64,000 nucleotides of DNA from Humulus lupulus (taxonomy: Eukaryota; Streptophyta; Magnoliopsida; Rosales; Cannabaceae). The DNA lies in assembly GCF_963169125.1 (NCBI RefSeq), contig NC_084800.1:146936397-147000396 (forward strand), in the 5' to 3' direction. Below the pieces are notes generated by a model, which searched no databases, was not told the origin of the DNA, and saw only the letters and a list, made by a program, of their open reading frames with translations. The position numbers were made by a program, and so were the translations under genes. The first letter of the stretch is position 1; each line of letters begins with the position of its first letter. Below are positions 55,299 to 64,000 of this stretch, one piece after another.

Positions 55299-58200
55299 AA
55301 CATGAAACAACCAGGTAAGCGAAAACGCTTAGTAAGTTCGACCTTAAAACAAAGCATGCAGATAATTAGGGTTCCGGATCCATCCGGACCCTACACAATC
55401 AATTTTAAGAACGCAAAAGCATCCTGGAAAACTTATGGTAATGCCTGACAACCAATGATAAATATTTCCTATAAATAGATAAATTCATGCACTCAGAAAA
55501 TCCCAAAACAAGCAGATATATTAAATCACAACAATATCTTATCAACAAATATATCCTAGCACTTAGAAAATCCCTGAGCAAGCAGATATATCATATCACA
55601 ATATAATTCGAGACCAACGCTCGACAATTTCCAACAATTCGGGCGTAACACGCCCTCCAACATAATTGCTAATCTGTAAGAGAGAACCGAGTCTCAACAT
55701 CAAGATCTAGCCAATAAATTTCCCCATCAAGGGTAACTATCGTGTTACCTAGGGCATCGCTACTTATCCAAGAGTGTAATTGAATTTACATGGTTTCACA
55801 AAGACTTCTATGTTAATCAGTGGTGCTGGTGAGCAGTTGCCCCTAGGGTGTTCAACCTCACTTAAACTTGGCAACCCCTAGTATCTCTAGGCACTCTCAC
55901 TGAATGGCCAATATTCATGGCTACTATCGGGGAATAACTTATCGGAGCACTTGCTCGAGTTCTAACCGTTCACTGATTAAGTAAGCATGAGGGCCCCTAG
56001 GTCCCATTTATTTTGGCGCCCCTAGGTTTATCAACGATCCTCACCTCTTGGCCACTCGTTGTGGTAATGAGCCGGACATAATAAAATGAAGCAGTGTGAT
56101 GGGGATCAACCGTCTAGGATATGACAGATATCTACCGTTCATATTTTCTAAATCAGCACTCACTAGACTAACGTCTCTAAGAAACTTTCTACGAAAATGT
56201 ATATATGTGCATGTGTCCCTATACTAACACACAATACAATAATTGTTTCATGTTGCAGCCACACAATATAAGTTGACTTACTTGGAATCCTTAGCACTCA
56301 GCAGGTTTTCACCCTCCAACGTTCAGTCCAGTTACGCTTAGCCAATACTGTAGTTATCCATATAGTATACTCAGATTAATTATGGCACTCATAATTCATT
56401 ATTATTATTTTGGGCAGTTTGGTCATTTTCAAAATCATTTGTAAGGATTAAAGATCCTTATTTGGTTTTTAAACCCATTAAGGAAATTCATACAAAATAT
56501 TTGAGACTAAATGTCTCGATACCTAGGCTCGGGTATCACAATAGTATTTTCCCACAATCCGCTAAAAATCTTATTCTTTAAGGGTATCGCCATTGACCCG
56601 CACTTTCGACAAGTTGGTTAAAATATGTAAGATTTTAGCCGGTATTATATCCAGAAAATACTAATAAATTCCTTAATTATTTTTAAAGAAAATAAACTCT
56701 TAATTTTCCTTTTATTTTTCGTAAGGTTTTAATCTCTAAAAAACTGTTTTAAGAAAATAGCCTAATTTGTCTTAATTAGGAAAACAGTTAAAAATTTCTC
56801 ATCATGACTAGTTAATTTATTTTTTCAAAATAAATTAATCAAGTTTACTTACTACAAAAATAATTCACTTAATCATTTTATCAAAATATAGGGTTTTAAA
56901 CCATCTTTTCATTTATTAACTGTTAATAAATTAAATCTTTTATTTTTAAAAAGAATAAAAATTATTTAATTAAAAATAATTGACACTCAACTTAAAGTGG
57001 TATTTTAGTGAAAATATGTTTTCAAGACTTACCAAGTTTATATTTTGAAATAAGCAAAATTTTACTTTTTACCTTAAGTTTCAAAATCTCATTTTTGCAC
57101 TAAGTGTGAAAACCCTATTTTTCACATTTTTAACTATATATTTTGTTAGTTCATAACTTGAAATTTACTTACCGAATTGTTACCAAAATTTCCCAATTCC
57201 ATTTTTGGTATGCCATTTAGGTCTTTGTAAAATCTTAGGTCAAAATGAGTATTTTTGATTGGTGAAATCATTTTCCAACAATGAGGTAAAAATGTTGAGT
57301 ATTTTCTTACCAAATTTTACAGCGGAATACTAGGTTATGCCATCAATATTTCCACAAAAGTTTAGAAAAAATGGGTTCATTTTCCCTATACAGTGGCTGT
57401 CCAAACATGGTTCAGAAAATAAGAATACGAAAAAACAGTTTTTTACCTAAACTTTGAAATAGCATAACTTACTCATTTCTAAATATTTTTTAGTGTTTCA
57501 AAAGCTCAATCTTATGTACTCAATCTCAAAAACATCACAGTACAATTAAATTTTACAAAATAAATATACAGTTGATGCTAGACCCCTTGGAATTCACAGG
57601 TCAACACACTTGTATTTTGTTTTAAGGTTTCCTACAAAACTCTTGGGGGTTTTGGTTCCTATTTTCAAAATTAAATACACAAGCATCATCAAAATTATAA
57701 AACAACTACCATAACCTTATTAGATCACCAATAAGAAACTTTAAGCATTAACTATACAAAATAATTCTTAAAACTAAAAATCATACAATAACAACCATAA
57801 AAGTAAACCTTTTACCTCTTTGGTGTTCTTGCTTAAGGTGTGGACCTTCCTACTAGCTTTGGCTCCTTCAAAACCTTTCAAAAACCCTAACCATCTCCCC
57901 CTAACAACATAGATAATTAGCTATTTGAAACTATATGAATAAAAATTTACAAAGGTCTAGATTATTGAAACTTTACCTTAGGGAAATCCCTTCCTAGACC
58001 AAGCTTAGCTTCCAATTCTCCTTAGTGTTCTTGAGGTTAAATATTGAGAGAAAACTAGAGAGTGTTTTAAAAAAAAAGATGAGAGTGAAAGAGGAGAGTG
58101 GGGGTCGGTTTTGGGGAGGGGTTGGAAGAGTTTATACAAATCTAAACTATCCTAAAAACACTAGTGTTTTTCCCACTTGCCATTATCCCTAACATTTAAA

Positions 58201-58810
58201 TAAATGGGATCTAAACTTTTTTTTTTTTTCAACCACTTAAAACCTATCGCATGGTCTGCCACCCATTTCTTATATATATGATCATTTTTTTTATAAAGGT
58301 TAATAATTATTTCCTAAGAAGAAAGTCCAATTTGACTTTCTATACTCTTATTAAGTTTTAAACACAAAAATTAACACTAAATAATTAAATTAAATGTCTC
58401 TCACATTTAATTTAATTAATCACACAATAAAATTTAACCTAAGGTCCATTCATCGAATAAAATTCCCCATTTCGGTAAAATTAGGCATTTAACACAAAAT
58501 GCCCTAAAATTTCCATTTTTCCTCAAGTTTATTATTTTTTACCAAACTTTAATTTTTATGAATGTATTTTATGCCCAAAATATATTTTTCATTTTATTTT
58601 CCGAGATTTTTACCCGATCAGGAGTTTTTGTCGGTCCAGGACCGAAAGTCTTATCTTGACTTTTAAATTACAAAATTCATAATTTGGCTAGCAATAACTC
58701 ATGGAATAATTTCAAAACAAATATAATATTATTTAACATAATATTCTTAACTCGGGGAAAAAAACCTAATCCGATTCGTTTAAAGGTACCCGAAAACGTA
58801 GGACGTTACA
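55299..58810 (-). mobile_element. Long gypsy solo LTR, part 2
   Basis: Continuation of 44358-44643; terminus ...AGGACGTTACA at 58810. Net LTR length without the copia is about 3.8 kb, longer than the 2.4-kb LTRs elsewhere. Minus-strand donor-like sites: 57973 region (CCTAAG|GTAAAG), 57815 region (AAAGAG|GTAAAAGG), 56315 region (GGAGG|GTGAAAAC). No coding capacity is seen, and no internal region or second LTR, so it is a solo LTR of a divergent branch. Confidence 0.75.
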
Positions 58811-61620
58811 TCAACTAACATTAACTAATCCTTGATGAGACTTTTAAGTCGTTAATTTTGAAACTATTCCCTTATCAATGACTTGTTCTTGCCCATTGAA
58901 GTCAACACTTGATGTATACAAGTTTTAAGTTAGGTTACCATCATTAGGGAATCTATTTGTCAACGAGTTTTATTCACATCCCTGTATTTATGGAACTAAC
59001 CGAATCTCTCCCAAGAGGTTTGATAAATGGATCCTCGAAGTTCTCACAAGATTTCACATATGAAATTGATATGATACTCTTATCAATCAATTCCCTCACA
59101 TATTCATGTCTTAGACATATTTGTCCAAACTTCTCATTATTTATCTTATTGTAAGCTCTTACCAAAGTGCCTTCATTATCACAATATATTACAATCATTG
59201 ATACATCAATCGCGGTTTTCACTATCTCCAACATGAGATTCTAAGCCACTCGGCCTCTTTGTCGGTTGCCGCTAGAGCTACAAACTCGGATGACATGGTT
59301 GAGTGACATATGTATGCTTGTTTCTTAGATCCCCAAGAAACTGCATCCCCACCAAGGATGAACACCTAACCATTTGTGAAGAGATTATCTCCTACACTGG
59401 ATATCTAACTTGCATCGGAATATCACTCAAGTATCTTAGGAAACTTAGAATATTAGAGGCATAACTCTTTGGTCCTTTTAAGGTATCCAAATCCTCTTTC
59501 CACGACCTTCCAATGTAAGATTCTTGGGTTCTACTTAGTTTACTAACCGCAAATGCAATGTCCACACTAGTACAATGAGTGGCGTACATCAAACTCTCAA
59601 TTGCACTTGCATGCTCTAGTTGAGCCACCGCTCTCCTTTCATTCTTTTCAAAATTTAGAATTAAATCGAAGGGTGTGTTTGCTCTTTAATATTAAGATGT
59701 CCAAACATGTCAAACATTTTCTCAACATAATGAGCTTTACTTATGGCATACCCATCCACAATCCTTTTAACTTTGATACCTAGTATGGTATCAACCTCTC
59801 CAAGGTTCTTCATTTTAAAGTTAGAACATAGAAACTTCTTTGTTTCTATTATGCCTTTCATGTCATTACTTAATATCAACATATCATCAACCTAAAGACA
59901 CACTAAGATGACATAGCCATCATAAGTCTTAGATTATAAGCATATGTCCGCACTATTGTGTCTAAACCCATCCAAAACAATGGCTACATCAAACTTCTCA
60001 TACCATTTGTTTTGGCACTTGTTTTAAACCATATAATGATTTAACAAGCTTACACACCTTATGTTTATTTCCCCTTACAACAAACCCTTCTAGTTGATCC
60101 ATGTACACCTCCTCATCGAGGTTACCATTTAGGAATGTCGTTTTGACATCCATTTGATGACCATATAGGTTATGTATTGAGGATAAGGCAAACAGCAATC
60201 TTATAGATGTTGTTCTTGCTACTGGTGCATAGGTATCAATATAATATATGCCCTTCTTTTTTTATCCAAACTCCTTGGCCAGCAATCTTTCTTTGTAGGC
60301 TTAAATGGTCCCATTAGTGTTGTATTTTCTTCGAAATACCCACTTGCGACCTATTGGCTTTGATCCTTGTGGTAGATCAGTGATCTCCCAAGTGTGGTTA
60401 GACATAATTGCATCCATCTCATTATTTATTGCCTCTTTCCAAAATTTAGAGTCCCATGAGGACATAGCTTCTTGGAAAGTTTTAGGATCATCCTCCACTT
60501 GAAGTACCATAGGATACTTCCAAGTGTCTCCCTTGTGGTTCCCCTCTACTAGGTAAAGAGTCTCCACTTGAGAGGTTTTATTTTGTGATCCACCCTTTTT
60601 AGCCCTTGAAGGTAACTCATCTTGAGTTCCTTCTAATGAGATCGGTTCTTGAGGCTTATTGTCTCAATACATAAATTTCTCAAAGAACTCAACTTCTATT
60701 GATTCAATTATCAAACTAAACTTCTAGTTTAATAGCCTATAGGCCTTGCTAATTGAGGCATAGCCTACAAATACACATTTGATAGCCCTTTGACCTAACC
60801 TTATCAATTTAGGATCTATGCACTTGCAATAAGCAAGTAACCCCCGCACTTTGAGATGACCTAGGTTAGGCCTCTTTTCTTTTCCATATCTCATATGGTG
60901 AAATTTGATTTTTCTTTAGAGGAATCTAGTTTAGAATATGACAAGTGGTAAGCAAGGCTTCTCCCCATAACACAAAACTCAAATTTGCATGTAATAGCAA
61001 AGCATTTATCATTACAACATATGTTCTATTCATTCTTTTTGCTATACCATTTTGTTGGGGTGTATAAGGGGTCGTACATTCATGTATTATACTATGAATC
61101 TCACAAAACATATTGAATTCATTGGAAAATATTCATCGCCCATATTAGAAATAATCACATTAATTTTCTTTTCCAATTGATTTTCAACTTTGACTTTATA
61201 CATTTTTAACATGCTAAAGGCATCATCCTTATTCGCAAGCAAGTACACACATGTGAATCTAGAATAGTCATCAATAAAGATAATAAAATACTTATGTCCA
61301 CCTCTAGAAATTATTCCATTCAATTCGCATAAATCACTATGTATCAAATCTAACAAGTTAGATTTCCTTTCAACACTTGGAAAAAGTTTCTTTACCATCT
61401 TAGATTTAACACATAATTCACATTTATCATGTTCAACATCATTGCATACAATTCAGCAACATTTAATAACTATTTTAATTGTACTATATCCTATATGACC
61501 AAGTCATTATGCCATAAAGTAATAGAATCCAAACCAAGCACATAAGAGGAAGATGAGCATGCATTATTATCAAAATAATTGTCTTCGGTACACAACTTTA
61601 TCATCCCATCACAAACATAC
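58811..61620 (-). pseudogene. Copia Y: pre-integrase, integrase, RT, RNase H
   Basis: Minus strand. Pre-integrase near 61620-61491 (WYVCDGMIKLCTED); integrase 61398-60926 (HKYFIIFIDDYSRFTCVYLL, a damaged second-Asp block, TPQQNGIAKRMNRT); RT 60567-59661 (WKEAINNEMDAIMSNHTWEI, IGRKWVFRRKYN, FLNGNLDEEVYMDQLEGF, KNLGEVDTILGIKVKRIVD); RNase H 59628-58974 (YATHCTSVDIAFAVSKLSR, IYCDNEGTLVRAYNK, CLRHEYVRELI, CENFEDPFIKPL). The catalytic YVDD region near 59890 is broken. Many stops and shifts. Gag and the 5' LTR are missing beyond 61620. The 3' side continues at 43928-44357 beyond the gypsy LTR. Confidence 0.88.
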
Positions 61621-61725
61621 CATATTTGTAATTTTGACCTATTGAGGGTATAAATGTAATTATATGTGTTATGTGATTGAGACCACATTATTATGTATAT
61701 ATATTTGCGATATTCAGCTTGAGGG
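61621..61725 (+). mobile_element. Short gypsy LTR fragment in opposite orientation
   Basis: About 95 bp matching 6550-6650 of the solo LTR on the plus strand (TTTGTAATTTTG, GTTGAGGGCATAAATG-type block, GAGACCACATTATTATGT). It is immediately followed by a minus-strand LTR, whose own copy of this sub-region lies inverted at about 63755-63845. Confidence 0.8.
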
Positions 61726-64000
61726 TGTAATGCCCTACTACCCTAGATCCGTTACCATGTGATTTTAAAATGTTTATTTGACTTGCTAATCGAGGTGATA
61801 GAACCAAAACTATGATTAAATTAAAGTAAGGATTTATTTAATGAAACTTCAATATAAAAGGTTTGGACATTCATTAAGATCATAAAGGAGTTACATTGGG
61901 ATCCTAAAATATTATTGAAAATATATTTACAACTAAAAAGTCATTGTAATCGACCTAGGCGAAAAAATAAGACATTTACATAATGTTCCTCAAAACTACC
62001 CCAGCCGTGGCGGCCAGGTAGGCCCAACATGTACGCACCGCTCCATGCCCTCCAAATCGTGCTTGGTCAGCCTTACCCTTGCCCTTACTTACACCATAGA
62101 GCACCCATGAGCCAAGGCCAAACAAGAAAACTTCACCATCACAGCATATAACAATTCATTTAAAAAAAATGCATAACTATACAAACACAACAGATAATTC
62201 ACAAGCATTCATTACAATTCACAACAGCGGCCTAATCCGATCAAGGCACGTTACCAAGCACCAGGTTCACGATCCTAACCAAGCGCGTGAGTACAACAAC
62301 CTAGATGGCCATGCCATGGAGGCTTGCATTCAGCATGCTTATTGCCGATTCCGGCCCTTGCCGATCCCGACACTTGCTGATCCCAGTCCTTCCCGATCAA
62401 TCACAGCATACATATAACATAATAGTTGCATACACATACAAAAAATACTAAACACAATACAAGCATAGATAATTAGGCCATGCCCTACTCTACGTGTGCA
62501 GAGAATTTTCTTACCTTGAGTCCAGAGCTGACAGTATAAGGCGATCTAGAGCACGATCCCTAATGCCGAGCCTTAGCGGAAAAACCTAGTCACAAGTTAA
62601 TAATAAATAACAATCGAAACCTAAACCAATTAAAGTCTTCGAAATAATATACTAGCCTCCAGGACCTCGAATTCTACTAAAATGGGTAGTAGAATCCCTC
62701 CAAATCCCTTCAACTATTTGTCCCCCTGTTAGAAGTATTCCAGAAATGTATGTGATTGAGTAAATAGCTCTACGAACGAATGGATCGGATCAAATTGGAA
62801 AATGGAAAGATTTGCATGAGTTCCCGAGCTTAAGAACCTATTTTGGCTATTTTCCTGAATTAGAATTACGACTCAGCCCAAAATGCCCAAGGCTCTCTCT
62901 TGAGACACACGGGCCGTGGCGTGCCCCAACCCGTGTCTAAGAGATTTCAGAGAATTGCCAAGACCTTCAACGCACATGGGATACGACGCTTGAAGAACAA
63001 CGCCACGACTTGAGCTCGAAACCCAGAATTATCCCCTGCTTTTTCTCGAGCCAAAATCATCGAAACTCGTTCTAATCAATAGCTAGACCCATAATTACAT
63101 CTAGAACTCCCAATCACACAACATAAGCATTATAATTACACCAAAAACTAACCAAGAATCCAATCCCAACTCTACAAAACATGATGAAACTAATCTCAGC
63201 TCAAAACCCAACTTAGCATCATAATTTCACAAAGAAATTAGGTTATAAACCTTACCTCAATAGTAATTTCAATCCTCAGTTGTCCTTAATCCTGCTCCTA
63301 GCTTGATTCCCCAATTCCCAGCCTCAAATTTCAGAGCCTCCTCTTCAAAAATTCCAAAGCCACCCAAGCCTTAAAGAGAGAGGGATACACGAGAGAGAGA
63401 AAGAGGAAGGCGGCTAAGTGCTTCTTCCATTTTTCTTGCTTCCTCAAGGTTCTAAGCAAAAGTCTATCCTTAACATCAAAAGACTAAAAAGCCCCTAATC
63501 TTGTCCTTAGTCCTCTAATGCCTCCAAGGGAAAACCCGTCATTTTCCATACTCTCGCTAATTCCTCGAGTAGTCCTATAAATCCCCAATTAATCCTGGCA
63601 CACCCAAATAACCACTAAATAACTACCCGTTACCCAGTCAACCTCGAAGACACACTATGTTTCCGACATACCCCTAGGCTCACTCCGAGCCGTATATTTG
63701 ACCCCGTTCTGACTATTCCGCTAATCCACTGACTAGGACTGTCTCGGGCCCAATATCACAAACAACATAATAATGTGGTCTCAGTCGTAAGACACACATA
63801 ATTACATTTATTCCCTTAATGGGCCAAAATTACAAATACACCCTTATTAACAAGAACGGGCTCACATGCATATTTAATACACCTAAATATGCATGTTTAG
63901 TCATATTATAATATAACTCAGGCAACCAAATAATGATACACATATGTCACAATTCATTCACACAATAATGCAATTAAATCATTTATTGCCCTTCCGGCAC
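61726..64000 (-). mobile_element. Gypsy LTR, minus strand, cut by window edge
   Basis: Plus-strand view starts TGTAATGCCCTACTACC and runs to the edge at GCCCTTCCGGCAC, probably about 50 bp short of the LTR start judged from other copies. Family sites on the minus strand: donor 1 at 63255 (TTGAG|GTAAGG), acceptor 2 at 62586 (TTGTGACTAG), donor 3 at 62514 (TCAAG|GTAAGAAAA), acceptor 3 near 62089, mutated to AA. GGGATCC near 61897. Whether it is solo or belongs to a full element outside cannot be told. Confidence 0.85.

Overview
The window is nuclear plant DNA, almost certainly from a eudicot with a repeat-rich genome. I see no intact host gene, tRNA, rRNA, CRISPR array or prokaryotic feature. 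Nearly every recognisable stretch is an LTR retrotransposon or a piece of one: Ty3/gypsy of the Tekay/Del chromovirus, Tat-like, Athila-like and probably CRM-like types, and at least three Ty1/copia groups. There is also one small hAT-type DNA element and one unresolved 2.5 kb block. The species cannot be named from this sequence.

Layout. 1-1620: start of a minus-strand Tat-like element (gag start, primer site, LTR) next to a minus-strand copia LTR. 1621-4150: unassigned AT-rich block with a compound microsatellite and intron-like signals. 4160-9033: minus-strand copia coding remnant split by a 2.47 kb gypsy solo LTR (6356-8826, target duplication AAACT). 9034-13470: plus-strand Tat-like LTR, primer site and tandem repeats, then a decayed antisense gene carrying a 656 bp hAT element. 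13471-16345: plus-strand copia remnant interrupted by a minus-strand copia LTR. 16346-19617: two minus-strand gypsy LTR fragments and an unassigned segment. 19618-20790: second Tat-like gag/LTR. 20791-23683: plus-strand copia remnant. 23684-25147: two gypsy LTR 3' ends in a row. 25148-43080: a minus-strand copia (copia Z here) interrupted by an Athila-like LTR, a complete Tekay element (29947-39599, AAAGT) and a copia LTR that itself holds a short gypsy solo LTR (40899-42157, GTTTA). 43081-61620: another minus-strand copia (copia Y) interrupted by a 3.8 kb gypsy solo LTR, which holds a complete 10.65 kb copia (44644-55293, CCTAC), whose gag holds a 630 bp solo LTR (49825-50454, CCTTA). 61621-64000: a short inverted gypsy LTR fragment, then a minus-strand gypsy LTR cut by the window edge.

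The most interesting observation concerns the long gypsy LTR family (starts TGTAACGACCC, ends GGGCGTTACA; about ten copies here). Its LTRs contain three segments bounded by splice-site-like GT...AG signals, downstream of a TATA-like box. Donor and acceptor signals recur in copies on both strands. The short solo LTR at 40899-42157 lacks segments 2 and 3 at, or within a few bases of, those boundaries, and probably segment 1 too. This looks like an LTR copied from spliced RNA: the family appears to have a multi-intron 5' leader inside its own LTR, and one processed LTR is fixed here. This is inference from aligning copies by eye.

All coding regions seen are broken by stops, frameshifts or insertions, so no autonomous element is evident. 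Several insertions have perfect 5-bp target duplications and the host reading frame runs on across them, which gives a firm relative order of events.
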